The notes: a model not told the origin generated them from the sequence alone. A stretch of 64,000 nt of DNA from Pseudopyrenochaeta lycopersici (GCA_003313425.1 NHZP01000003.1:1364001-1428000); one strand, 5' to 3'; counted from the first letter of the stretch, positions 34,447 through 46,130 are shown. A program made the numbers and translations.

Positions 34447-35904
34447 TCACGCAGCAGCGCTAGCCATTAAAGCATAAACATGCTGGGCAGCTTTGGGCAT
34501 CTTTGTGGGACCCTCAGCTCTTTCCTCAATGTCAATCATTTCCTTAGCCCAGTCGCAGATAGTAGCAATCAACGTGTCAACCTCACTTTCCGTATTCCCA
34601 CCATGAAACATAAATCGAATCCTGCTTTGCCCTTTTGGTACCGTAGGAAAATCAATAGGAAATGCAGAGATGCCGTTCAGTTGTAGGTGGAACACTAGCC
34701 ACCAGTTGTAGCGCTGGCGAGTCCAAACAGGTACAATGTGAGCTTTGAAGTCATCATCATCCCCCTCATCCATGACAGGGATAGATAAGATGCCCATACT
34801 GGATGCCTTGTCCCAGACTGGGTGGGAGCTCATGCCATTGAAGAAGCGCTTGACGAGGTGTTGGATATTATCTTGAGCCTGATATGTCATCAGCAGGTAT
34901 AATTTCGTGGGAGATGGGGATTCACTTACCTTCTGGGTTGCTCCAGACCTCAGAAGATTGTAGGCTGCCCGGATACCCGCGACGGTGGGGAAAGAAGGTG
35001 CAGTAGTGTATATCACCGAGCGGGCGAAGTTCATCAAGGCTGATCGCACCGTCGAGTTTCCTAGAATGATGGCGCCAGTTGATGCCATTGCCTTTCCGCA
35101 AGTGTGGAGCCGTACGGCGATCTCTTTTTCCACACCCAAAAAATTAACAAGACCTGCACCCCGGGGACCCATTACTCCAGTTGCATGAGCTTCGTCGACG
35201 ATGAATACTGCATTACCCATGGGACAGAGCTCCTTCGCGAGGTCGAGCATCTCTACCAGCGGGCAAATATCGCCATCCATACTGTATACGGACTCTACAG
35301 ATATGAGGATCGAGCGAGATCCGTCTTTGATCATGGGTTGGGTATCAATAAGATTGGCTATGGTTTCTCGGAGTGCCTCGACGTCATTATGGCGGAAGGC
35401 AACTCTATTGATAGCCAGAGACTTTTCCATACCATCGTGCGTGCTCGCATGGACGAGCTCATCGTACACAATAACATCGCCTGGCCGTGGGATTGCAGAG
35501 TATATGGCCATGTTGCCCTCATAACCAGAGTTGATAATGAGGGCGGTTTCGGCACCATGAAAATCCGCTATCTCCTGCTCTACTTCCTCTATGTAGTCGT
35601 AATTACCGTCCATGAGACGGGAGCCTCCAGCATACAACGCAAAATCCGAATTGCGCGCCAATTCCTCCAAGAATTCTTTGCGAATGTCTCCGGTACGTCC
35701 AAGAGAGAGGAGGTCATTAGAACAAAAGTCAATAGCTCTGCCTAATTTCCAGGCGCTCTTCGTCCTTGTGAACATGGCATGATCGGCGCGCCGGATATCT
35801 AGGGCCTCTTCTAGATTGCGATAAAATGTGGGAGCATCTTTCATGAGAGGGGCTTTGAGCTTCTGGTCCTTGATCCAGGACTCGAGCATTTCGGTGGCTG
35901 CCAT
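34447..35904 (-). CDS. PLP-dependent alpha-oxoamine synthase (polyketide-releasing type)
   Basis: The frame runs 485 codons, but GTAAGT...CAG at 34929-34879 (51 bp, stop-free) is very likely an intron, leaving 468 residues. The fold-type I PLP motifs are clear: an N-terminal DFCSNDLLSLG, NSGYEGN, HASTHDGM, DEAH at 237-240, and HTCGK with the PLP lysine at 271. The C-terminus has the small domain with SRIRFMFHGGNTE. The family (serine palmitoyltransferase, BioF, ALA synthase) condenses an acyl thioester with an amino acid and loses CO2. In fumonisin (Fum8) and sphingofungin (SphA) pathways such enzymes release the polyketide from the PKS. Here it is a short free-standing enzyme, head-to-head with a ketosphinganine-type reductase and close to a PKS that lacks a thioesterase. 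The substrate is inferred from context. Confidence 0.88.
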   Translation of the reverse strand: MAATEMLESWIKDQKLKAPLMKDAPTFYRNLEEALDIRRADHAMFTRTKSAWKLGRAIDFCSNDLLSLGRTGDIRKEFLEELARNSDFALYAGGSRLMDGNYDYIEEVEQEIADFHGAETALIINSGYEGNMAIYSAIPRPGDVIVYDELVHASTHDGMEKSLAINRVAFRHNDVEALRETIANLIDTQPMIKDGSRSILISVESVYSMDGDICPLVEMLDLAKELCPMGNAVFIVDEAHATGVMGPRGAGLVNFLGVEKEIAVRLHTCGKAMASTGAIILGNSTVRSALMNFARSVIYTTAPSFPTVAGIRAAYNLLRSGATQKVSESPSPTKLYLLMTYQAQDNIQHLVKRFFNGMSSHPVWDKASSMGILSIPVMDEGDDDDFKAHIVPVWTRQRYNWWLVFHLQLNGISAFPIDFPTVPKGQSRIRFMFHGGNTESEVDTLIATICDWAKEMIDIEERAEGPTKMPKAAQHVYALMASAAA

Positions 35905-36273
35905 GTTGAGTGAGGTTAGAACCGGTAGCTCAGGTATGCCCTGAGAAGGTGTAAGAGGTCGTGAAAGGCGACGAAACAGTTAAAGATGGTAAGTTAAAGA
36001 CTAATACCACCGCTTTTAATGACTTTCATCCGTTTGGAGAACAAGGGAGGCGAAGATAATTTTGCCACAGTACTGTCCCCGGGCCCGGAACCCGGCACTC
36101 CTGCGGCCAACCCACATCCTGTCGATCGACTGCTCGAAGAACAAAGCGCCACAAAACCAAGTAGGAAAAATTGAGATATCCTTTTTTGTTTCTTCCTAAC
36201 AGGTTTTGCAATAACCAAGGATTTGACCTCGAGCCACAAACGCTGCATTCAGGCGCATTGTCATCAGACTACA
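35905..36273. promoter_or_regulatory. Bidirectional promoter of AOS and SDR genes
   Basis: 369 bp between the two start codons. A single motif copy sits almost exactly in the middle: 36078-36095, 174 bp from the AOS start and 179 bp from the SDR start. Confidence 0.6.
36078..36095 (+). promoter_or_regulatory. Cluster motif copy, AOS/SDR promoter
   Basis: CCCGGGCCCGGAACCCGG: CGG, 3 nt, CGGAACCCG. It is also part of a GC palindrome (CCCGGGCCCGG). Confidence 0.6.
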
Positions 36274-37490
36274 ATGGCTGACGAGTTGACCGGCAAGGTA
36301 AAATCAACAATTCACTAAAAGTTAGCCATGTACTATATATATAACTAACCATGTGAACAGACAGTTTATATAACTGGAGGCTCTGGAGGCTTGGGCAAGG
36401 CTATAGCAAAAGTCCTGGCGGGTCGCGGTGAGAGCCACTTCAGTACACAATACTCGTCAAGTTACTAATCGGTCCTAGGGGCTCACATTACAATCTTCTC
36501 CCGTAGCCTAGATCCTTTGGAAAAGGCAAAGATAGAAATTCAGACAGCGTGCTTAAACAAAGACCAGGAAATCAATACCGTGGCTGTTGATTTGAGCGAT
36601 GTTTCTAAGGTTCTGCTCACCTGAATGAATCAGTGCCGAAGCTGGCCTGAGAAGAGACTGACTGAGCCACTAGGTCGAAATCTCGTTTAGATCGCAGGCT
36701 ATGGGAGCGGATATATTATATTGCGTAGCCGGTGGTAACTACGCTGAGAACGGTTTTCTTGTCGATATAAAGGCGGCAGACCTTGACAGTTGCATGAAGA
36801 ATAACTACTACTCATCAGCATATGCTGCGAAGGTAATGTTCGATATGTGGACCGAAGACGACAGGAATGCTGCCCCAGCACCGTGTCCAAAGCTACGGCA
36901 AATTGTGTTCATCAATAGCGCCGCCGCTTTCCTCGGACTACCGGGATCCATCGCCTACACTCGTAAGTATCTAACAATACCCATTTTGTTCTAGAACGCT
37001 GGGGCTAAGACGTATTTACACAGCCGCCAAGTGTGCTGTGCGTGCATTGGCAGATACTCTGCGGATGGAAGTGCTGCGATACAACTGCCCAAATTCTACC
37101 TATTCAATTCACTGTGCCTTTCCGGCTGACTTTGTCTCACCTGGATTCATGTTGGAACAGAGAACCAAGACCCCACTCACAAAAAGAATTCAAGGAGTCG
37201 ATAAACCCATATCGGAACTCATAAAAAAGTTCCCATCATCCGATCAGGTAGCATCTCAAATCATTAGAGCTGTGGACAAGGGCGAGTTCATTATCTGTGA
37301 GGACTCGCTAGCTGCTTCGCTTCTATTCACAGGCATGATTGGACCATCACCAAAGAGAGGATGGGGAATTGTGGATGGACTAGTTTCCCCACTGGTCGGA
37401 ATTTTCGCGTGGCCGATTCTAAGACGGCGATGGGAGGCAATGACAAGGCAAGATGGTGAAGAGGCGAGATTTTCTAGATATCAGCAGTAG
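36274..37490 (+). CDS. 3-ketosphinganine-reductase-like SDR
   Basis: Five exons (36274-36297, 36361-36427, 36479-36609, 36674-36962, 37024-37490), introns 51-64 bp, 325 residues. The Rossmann loop is TGGSGGLG. The catalytic motif is completed only across the fourth intron as YTPAK, the form seen in Tsc10/KDSR reductases. SINS-type serines precede it (VFINSAAAFLGLPGS). A hydrophobic C-terminal segment (VSPLVGIFAWPIL) with a following Arg-rich tail resembles the membrane anchor of KDSR. In sphingolipid and sphinganine-analogue pathways (Fum13, SphF) such enzymes reduce the 3-keto group made by the AOS. Gene order strongly suggests the same job here. A housekeeping Tsc10 elsewhere in the genome would be expected. 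Confidence 0.87.
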
Positions 37491-37543
37491 TGAAGCATGC
37501 TGCACAGCGATTTTGTTGCTTGGTTGGTTGCAATGCGGGGTTT

Positions 37544-38089
37544 CTAATGTGAGAATCCCCGTTCAACGGAGGTTGCAGAACTAAATGTAGATAGTTGCAC
37601 TACGCTAAGGAGAAACTCATTTATTTTGAAGATAACATCAAATACATGTATAGATATCAAAAGAGCCATCTTCCTCCACCTTGGTAGTACTGATATTTGT
37701 GACAGTGTAGTGTAGGGAGGTAATCGACGGGAGTCTTCGGGTCGCGAGGCGGATGAGAGCGCAACGCTGTCAAAGTTCAGCTGCTCCCTCAATTCTAGTC
37801 TAATTTTCCGAACCATCTGATATTTCCAATTAGGTTCTTTCCTCAAGTACTCTCTGCCCTTGGCGTACCTTCTCATTGTTGTGATCTGTAAAACCGCCGT
37901 TGAACCTTCCCAGGTGATACGCAGCGTAATCTGACCAAGAGGGCAGCCAAAGCATGAAATCCCAAGCTTTATCGTCGTAACATCTTCTATGTCATCAAGC
38001 AGTATAACAATCCAACTTGGCCCTCGCTGACGATATCGTGAGCCATATCTGTAATGAACTTTGGGTCCTTCGGAACGCTTACTACCCAA
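37544..38089 (-). CDS. Possible small protein, unassigned (doubtful)
   Basis: 181 codons between the SDR and PKS genes. The first 130 residues look moderately protein-like (KEPNWKYQMVRKIRLELREQ); the rest does not. There is no domain, signal or conserved motif that I know. It may be a short gene ending earlier after an unseen intron, or not a gene at all. Confidence 0.25.
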   Translation of the reverse strand: MGSKRSEGPKVHYRYGSRYRQRGPSWIVILLDDIEDVTTIKLGISCFGCPLGQITLRITWEGSTAVLQITTMRRYAKGREYLRKEPNWKYQMVRKIRLELREQLNFDSVALSSASRPEDSRRLPPYTTLSQISVLPRWRKMALLISIHVFDVIFKINEFLLSVVQLSTFSSATSVERGFSH

Positions 38090-38312
38090 ACCTTGAAGAG
38101 TGTGACGGGATACTCAAAGGTTTCATCTAAAGAATCGAATTAAATAATCTCCCACTTCCATGGCAATGGCGTGGCAATACAAGCACAATTTGTGGGCAGT
38201 GCTGGAGTGCTGATTTACTTAAGTCCGGTATGAAAACCAGCTTCATCCGGGGGAGACCCCCAGGAAGAGCTGTTGGCCGAGTTGCGCCTTACGAATTGGT
38301 AGCCCGCTCCGC

Positions 38313-38331
38313 GTCGGGGGCCGGAACCCGC
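38313..38331 (+). promoter_or_regulatory. Cluster motif copy, PKS promoter
   Basis: GTCGGGGGCCGGAACCCGC: CGG, 4 nt, CGGAACCCGC. It ends 252 bp upstream of the PKS start. Confidence 0.6.
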
Positions 38332-38582
38332 ATACTCCATCAACGTACGAGGCCAACCAACAAAGGTGATAGTCAAAGGGTACCTTGAACTAAACTTCAA
38401 ATCCATAATGGGTTACAAATACACATGATATAACGTTGGAGAGATTGCGTTCAAGTTGATACAGGCCAACGCCATTACCTGGGCGATATTTTGGAAAAGA
38501 ACGGCACCCTCTGTTTTACCAATATTGATAGCGGTAATGCTCCATAATCGCGCAAGAAATTTCTCAACGTAGTACACCCATC

Positions 38583-41500
38583 ATGCCGGACGGTGATGCC
38601 AACGTTGAGCATTCCGCTAATGGAGTTCACAACGACATGCCAAATATCCCAATACCTATCGCAATATGTGGTATGGCGTGCCGACTGCCAGGACGCTTGA
38701 ACTCACCTCAGGATCTTTGGGAATTTGTTCTTGCCAAGAAGAATGCCCGAGGACGTGTTCCGGAAAGTCGATACAACATCTCTTCGTACTATTCAGACGT
38801 TCCTAAACCTGGGACTATCTCAACCGAGTATGGGTGCTTCTTGGACGAGAGCGTCGATTTGGGAGCATTGGATACCTCGGTCTTCACCTTACCTCGAACA
38901 GAGGTGGAACGAGCTGATCCGCAACAACGACTAATGCTGGAAGTGGCAAGGGAGTGTTTTGAAGATGCAGGTCTGACCAATTGGAGAGGCAGAACTATTG
39001 GCTGCTACATCGGCAACTTCGGCGAAGATTGGGTAGAGATGTTTGCGAAGGAGTCCCAGCAATGGGGCATGCATCGAATTGTCGGAACTGGAGATTTTGT
39101 TATTTCTAATCGCCTGTCTTACGAGTTCAATATCAAGGGACCAAGGTACGTTCGAATGAGCTTATGAAGTTCCGAAGATCTGAATCCATACAGCATGACA
39201 ATTCGCACAGGCTGCTCTGCGGCGCTGGTATCCCTCAATGAAGCATGCGCAGCTATTGCCAGGGGCGACTGCGAAGGAGCCCTCGTTGGGGGAGTCAATA
39301 TAATTCTTGGACCAAGCATGACCGCCGCGATGACGGAGCAGGGTATCTTGTCTAAGGACGGAGCTTGTAAATCTTTCTCTGCAGAAGCTAACGGGTATGC
39401 AAGAGGCGAAGCTGTCACTGCGATCTACGTTAAGCCCTTGGCCGATGCAATTCGGGATGGCAATCCCGTCCGAGCGGTCATCAGGGCCACTTCACACAAT
39501 GCTGATGGCAAAACCCCTGGACTGTCGCAACCGAGCACAGATGCACAAGAAGCACTTATAAGACGAGCATATCAACTGGCTGGCATCACCAACTTTTCAG
39601 AAACAGCCATGGTAGAATGCCATGGGACTGGAACGCCGACTGGTGATCCTATCGAAGCGAAAGCTGTTGCACGCGTTTTCGGGGAAAAGGGAGTTTATAT
39701 AGGATCTGTGAAACCTAACCTTGCGCATACTGAGGGCGCTTCGGGACTAGTATCACTTATCAAGATGGTAAAGGCTCTCGAAACCCGCACGATCCCGCCG
39801 AATATTCGATTCGACACGCCAAATCCAAATATTCCGTTCAAGGAGGCCAAGCTTACAGTTCCACTTGAGCCGACTGAGTGACCTCAAGACCGACTGGAGC
39901 GAGTCAGTCTGAACTCATTTGGTGTCGGCGGTGCCAATGCTCACGTTATCATGGAGTCTGCTGCCACTTATCATGCATCTACAATCCTCCACGAAACTCC
40001 AGAAATCCCTCAGCTTCTTCTGTACACTGCAAACTCTGCCAAATCCCTCACAAAAATGATCGAAAATTATCGTGAATGGGTAGGAAAGAACACTAATAAA
40101 GTTCACGATTTGGCTTACACCTTAGCTATGAAGAGAGAACATCTGCCCCACCGGGCATTCGCCGTCGTCAAGAATGGTGTCTTTGAGAATATTTCAGCAC
40201 CTTTGCATTTGAAATCCCCTCAGAAGCCCAAGCTCGTCATGGTCTTTACTGGTCAAGGTGCACAGTGGCCTCAGATGGGGCGCGAGCTGATCCAGTCTAA
40301 TCCCACTTTCAAGGCCACTGTACTGTCGCTTGACAAGTATTTGCAGGGCATAGATGGTAATAAGCCAACATACTCTTTGGAGAAAGAGCTGCAGAAACCT
40401 GCTAAGAAAAGCCGTATCTCTTCGGCTGAGCTTTCCCAACCGCTCTGTACTGCTATTCAAATCGCGCTCTTGGACGCACTAAACGTCGTAGGCGTAGTCC
40501 CAGACGCTGTCGTGGGTCACTCTAGCGGCGAAATTGCAGCTGCGTACGCGTCTGGGGCTCTCACAGCTCAAGAAGCCATCATCGCAGCCCATCATCGCGG
40601 GGCTGTGACCACTACGCAAAGAAAACCTGGCTCCATGGCGGCAATCGGAATGAGTTGGGAAGAAACGGAGAAATATTTGATCCGGAATGTTACACTGGCA
40701 TGCCATAATTCTCCAAGGAGTGTGACAGTATCTGGCGATAGCGAGGCTGTTCAGGCAGTTGTTGCAGGCATCCACAAATCACGGCCCGATGTTATGGCGA
40801 GATTATTGAAGGTGGATAAGGCCTATCATTCCTATCATATGGCTGAGATCGGAGAGGATTATATGTCTTTGATCAGTCAGTCAGTGGCAGGCAAGGAGCC
40901 GTCGATTCCCTTTTTTTCTAGTGTGACCGGTGATCTCCTGCGAGAAGGGCAGGTCATTGACGCACGGTATTGGAAGAGCAATTTAGAGTCACCAGTTCGA
41001 TTCAAAGAGGCGGTCACAGCGATTCTAAATCATGAAATTGGAAAAAATACCGTCTGGCTCGAAATAGGGCCCCACTCGGCCCTCGCGGGGCCATTGAGAC
41101 AGACCTTTACGGAGGTCTCCTCCCCTGCTCCATATGTGGCGGCCATGAACCGTAGTCAAGACTGTATGACATCCTTTCTGACTGCCATAGGAAAGCTCCA
41201 CTCACTGGGTGTTCATCTTGATCTTCAAGTGCTTTTCCCATCCGGCTCTTGTCTCGCGGACCTTCCAAGGTATCCTTGGAACCACGAGGAGAGTTATTGG
41301 TATGAACCTAGGGTGTGCAAGGAGTGGCGCCATCGAAAACATCCCTACCACGACCTTCTGGGTGTGAAAGTGCCGGAGAGCACCGATCTTGAGCCTGTCT
41401 GGCGCAATATGTTCCACATTTCGAACGTGCCATGGATCCGCGACCACAGAATTGGCGAGGATTGCGTTTTTCCCTTTGCCGGTTACATCGCTTTGGCAGG

Positions 41501-44500
41501 CGAGGCATTGAGACAAATCACAGGAGTAAGCGACGGGTTTAGCGTTCGAAATATTACCGTTAACCTTGCTCTTATCCTCTCAGAAGGAAAGCCAACCGAG
41601 ATTATGAGCTCCTTCCGACCGCAGCGTTTGACAAACTCAACAAACAGTTCATACTGGGAGTTTTCTGTTGCATCGTATAATGGACATGTTTGGACTAAGC
41701 ATTGTAACGGCGAAGTTTGTGGTCTCACATCTGACTTGGGTTTAGGGTCTCTACCAAATCCCCTACCCAGGAAGATCAATTCCAAGAAATGGTATGAAAA
41801 TATGCAGAAAGGTGGGTTGGAACTAGGACAGTGTTTCCAGACGCTCGAAACCATTGAGACATCCACAAATTCGGACAATCGCGCTATTGGATATGTTATC
41901 AACGGCCGACAAGGCGATGAGGCTAACTACCATATTCATCCTACTGTGCTCGACGCAACCATACAGCTACTTGGCGCCGCTGCAGTGAATGGGCATGCGC
42001 GGATGACCAAAACTTGGCTCCCTAGCAGTATGGATAAATTCAGTGTGAGAAGATGCTCTTCCGACATGACATCTACCGTGACTGCAACGCTTTCTAGCAA
42101 TCATTCTGTAGTTGGCAGCGGTACCTGCATTTCAGAGGGCATGAAGGTTGTTGAGGCCTCAGGCATTAGAATGTCACTTTCAAATGCTGCTCTTTCCTCT
42201 GAAACCCCCGATACTCATGCAGCAGCCCGGTACGAATGGAGCCCCGATATCAACTTCATGAACATTAATCGGCTCTTCAAGTCACCAGGCGGTACTGACC
42301 ACTTTCGTCGTCTGGAAGAACTCTCTCGGCTTTGCCTGCTGTCATCGAAACAACATACCCTGGGACGAGATATCGATTCGCCACGTATAAGTCACTACAT
42401 GGCTTGGATAAAGTCACAGGCACCACCAACTTCGGGGAGTCTCAGCGAGAAGGAGATTCAGACCAGAATTAACGCTATGATGGAGCAGCTCTGCCATACT
42501 TCTGCAGCTCCAGCTGCTATGGCAATAAACGGAGTCTACAACAATATGGAGTCTCTCCTATCCGGATTGAATCTCGACGAAGTTCTCTCGGACGATATCT
42601 TCACAAACCTTTACGAGTACCTTAATTGGTCTGACAGAAGTGAATTTATTAAGAGCCTGTGTCATTCTAGACCTAACCAGCTGATCCTCGAGATTGGAAA
42701 TGGCAAAGTGTCATCAGCCAGCCAGATCATTGCAGCCGTTACGCGCAGTAGCGGTCAAATGCTTTACTCTAAGTATACCCTAACCTCACCGGGTTATGTT
42801 TCTGGAAAAGATCAACGTTTGGTTTTCCCCAACATGGAATATTTGAGCCTGGATATTGGCCAAGATCCCGCTCAGCAAGGGTTCGAAGATCTCCAATACG
42901 ATCTCATCGTTGTTACTAACATTCTTCACACCAAAAAGAACCTCCAACAGAGTTTGGCCAATGTAAAGAAGCTTCTGCGTCCTAATGGTCGTCTGCTTCT
43001 GCAAGAGCTTTCTAGCCGCTCTACGTGGATTGATTACGTGTTTGGCACCCTGCCAACTTGGTTTTCAAAAACTAAGGATAATCAAGTAGAACGGGCTTTC
43101 ATAAATTCAGAAAGATGGCAGTCAGAGCTGGCAGACGCAGGGTTTCACAACGTAGAAGGTATCGTATCGGACAGTCTCTCTACTATAATAGTGGCGAAGA
43201 ACACCACTCCCAGAAAGAGGGTTACTAAGAAGATCACCGTGCTGTGTGAGGGACAAGGAACAATCGTGACGCAAATTCTCGGTCAGCTCAAAGTGGATGG
43301 ATATCAAGTCACGACATGCAGTTTGGGCGATTCTCCGCCTGTAGGGCAAGACATTCTCTCACTTCTGGATGTCGAGGAGCCTTTCTTTGAGACCATGGAA
43401 GAGGGCCGCTTTCAAAACTTCAAGGATTTCCTCCACGGCCTCAAAGATGCGGGACTTCTCTGGCTCACACATATTTGCGAGCAAGGATGCAGTGATCCTA
43501 GATATGCCCAAATAATTGGACTTTCCAGAGTAATCCGATCCGAGGGGCTGGCTGAATTTGCTACCTGCGAGGTCGACGACTTCAGTAATTCTGTATCCAT
43601 CGCCCAGGTTCTGCGAGTTTTCGACAGATTTCGAATACGCGAATCTGAGGAGTCTATGAATTCGGATAATGAGTGGGTAGTCAGGAAGGGCGCTATCTTT
43701 GTTGGCCGCTTCTATCCTTTTCCACTTCGCGATGAATTACTAGTGTCTGAATTGGATGATGCTGCCCTTCTTGACGTTGCGACGGTTGGGCGAATCAACA
43801 GCCTTCATTGGGTACGGCATCCACGCGAGACTCTAAAAGCCAACGAGGTAGAAGTGCAAGTACATTCTGCAGGGTTAAACTTCCGAGTTGGTCTTCCTTA
43901 AGCTCTCAGTCATGTTTATGCTGACACTTATAAAATAGGATATTCTGGTCGCATTAGGCATTGTTGAGCTCCCTACTCGCCAATTTGGGCTCGAAGCATC
44001 TGGAATCATCACCCGCGTTGGATCAGATGTGGATCCAGATGAGCTCAAAGTTGGCGACCGAGTCTTTTGCTTGAAAAAGCAAGCATATTCCACCTACATT
44101 ACAACTCCCACCACTTTCTGCATCCAAATTCCAGACTACCTTAGCTTTATTGATGCCTCATCCATGCTGATGCCTTATGTTACAGCGATACACTCGCTAA
44201 TTAATATCGGTCGTATGGAAAAGGGCCAGGTAGGCTTACTCGGTCTATACCTTTATGTTTTTTACTGCTAACGTATTATTGTGCTCTCACCAGACCGCAC
44301 TAGTCCACAGCGCCTGCGGAGGCGTTGGTCTTGCAGCTGTTCAAGTTTGTCAAATGCTAGGCGTAGATCTCTATGTCACGGTCAGCAGCGACGAGAAGGT
44401 GCAGTTCTTGACAGAAAACTTCAAAATTCCTCGCAATCGTATTTTCCACTCTCGAGACTTATCATTTGTAGATGGAATCATGCGTGAAACTAAAGGTCAG

Positions 44501-46130
44501 GGTGTCGACATAGTTTTGAATTCCCTAGCTGGTGAACTCCTGCACGCGACTTGGTCGATCGTTGCGGAATTCGGTACCCTCGTTGAAATTGGTAAACGAG
44601 ACTTAATTGGCGATGCGAAACTGGACATGAAACCTTTTCTGGCAAATCGTAACTACTGCTGTGTCGACATTGATCAACTCTGGAAAAAGCCGACGCTCCT
44701 CAGAAGGTAAGCCTCAAAATTATAGTATCGCCAATTGACCTAATTCCAAGTACAGCCTGATCATCGACACCTTAAAATATTACGTTGAAGGTTACACAAC
44801 CCCAATTCGGCCCAATAAGGTTTTCCCAGCCAGCCAAACTCAAGACGCGTTCCGTTATATGCAAAAGGGCCAGCATATTGGCAAGATTACTATCTCAATC
44901 TCACATGATAAAACTGAAGTAGAGACATTACAGACGACGCGGAGAGCCTTACCAATCAACTTCAAGGCATCTGCGTCATACCTTCTTGTTGGAGGCCTTG
45001 GTGGTCTTGGTCGCGCCATATCTACGTGGATGGTTGATCATGGCGCTCGCGAGCTATTATATCTCTCCCGAAATGCTGGAACAAGTTCCAATAGGGATTA
45101 TGCATTCGTCAATGAACTTGAAAGTATGGGGTGTACCGTCAAACTTGTTCAAGGAGACGTTACAAAACTGGAAGACGTAAACAGAGTGATTGCAGAGGCA
45201 TCACATCCCCTAGCGGGTGTTGTCCAGATGTCTATGGTGCTGCATGACCAAAACTTTTCCAGGATGGCGTATAACGAATGGACTGCCGCGACCAATCCCA
45301 AGGTCCAGGGAACTTGGAATCTCCATAATGCTACCATATCTGCAGCGGCTGAGTTGGACTTCATGGTGCTCTTCAGCTCTCTTTCCGGCGTCATTGGTCA
45401 GCCCGGGCAGTCAAATTATGCCAGTGCGAATACCTTCCTGGATGCCTTTGCACAGTATCGTAATGCCCAGGGGCTAGCAGCTTCGGTAGTCGATATTGGT
45501 GCTGTAGAAGATGTAGGATTTATCGCTGAGAATAAGGGCCTGATGAACAAGATGAAGACGAGCGGTTTCAAGGGTGTTACCGAGCAAGAACTTCTAGATG
45601 CGATGACAGTCGCAATGTTGGTGCACTCACAGCCACCAAAGGTATCTGAAGTTACTGATTCTTGCTATGTTCACGAAAACACATTTGTACTCGGCCTTGG
45701 CTCGTCGGTGCCGGTGAACAGTCCTGCGAATCGAGCAGTGTGGAAGAGGGATCGTCGCATGGCTGCATACCACAACGTTAGCGCCGGGGCCGACGTGCAG
45801 TCCAACGATACCCTCAAAATCACTCTAGCGAGTTGCAAGGCCGACCAAGCCCTTCTTAAGACACCTGAAATTGCCAAGATATTCGCAGTCGAGATTGGAA
45901 AGAAGCTTTTCGACCTACTACTGAAGCCCCAGGAGGAACTGAACACATCCTGGGCCTTGGTTGACCTCGGTTTGGACTCCTTAGTTGCACTAGAGCTGCG
46001 AGCATGGTGGAAGCAAGTCTTTGGGTTCGATATTACCGTGCTTGTGATGATGAGTATGGGTTCTCTTGATGCACTTGGACAGCATGCGGCGGAGGAAATG
46101 TTGAAGTCCCTTACTGAGGAAATTGCATAG
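38583..46130 (+). CDS. Highly reducing type I polyketide synthase, interrupted by an in-frame TGA
   Basis: Five exons (38583-39145, 39194-43886, 43939-44229, 44294-44706, 44756-46130), introns 48-64 bp, 2,444 codons. The domain order is KS-AT-DH-(MT)-ER-KR-ACP, with no thioesterase. KS: active Cys195 in TGCSAAL, His in ECHGTGT and [17 protein letters not shown]: His in WIRDHRIG and Asp in HPTVLDA. The MT region has a degraded SAM loop ([10 protein letters not shown]), so methylation is doubtful. [23 protein letters not shown] and [19 protein letters not shown]. The missing thioesterase fits release by the neighbouring AOS, as for Fum1-type synthases. TGA at 39879-39881 (codon 417) interrupts the KS just before its conserved [12 protein letters not shown] end, and the same frame stays open afterwards. 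As written, the first reading frame makes only a partial KS. Confidence 0.88.
39879..39881 (+). other. In-frame TGA inside the PKS ketosynthase domain
   Basis: The reading phase is the same before and after it, and conserved KS sequence resumes within about ten codons. It is a single codon, one base away from several sense codons. The only local GT...AG pair around it (39878-39907, 30 nt) is too short for a normal intron and would remove conserved residues. Confidence 0.85.

Larger units (their letters stand above)
37491..38582. promoter_or_regulatory. PKS promoter region
   Basis: Contains the cluster motif at 38313-38331 and a G5-AGA-C5 near-palindrome at 38246-38265 (TCCGGGGGAGACCCCCAGGA) that resembles a degenerate second copy. 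A minus-strand frame (37544-38089) lies in its left part and is listed separately. Confidence 0.5.

Noticed and set aside
39878..39907. 30-nt GT...AG pair that would remove the PKS TGA
   Set aside because: It is shorter than any intron in this window, and its removal would delete conserved ketosynthase residues.
38583..46130. Repeat-induced point mutation as cause of the PKS stop
   Set aside because: The PKS as a whole shows no excess of stops, and the most obvious one-base route to this TGA is not in the preferred CpA context.
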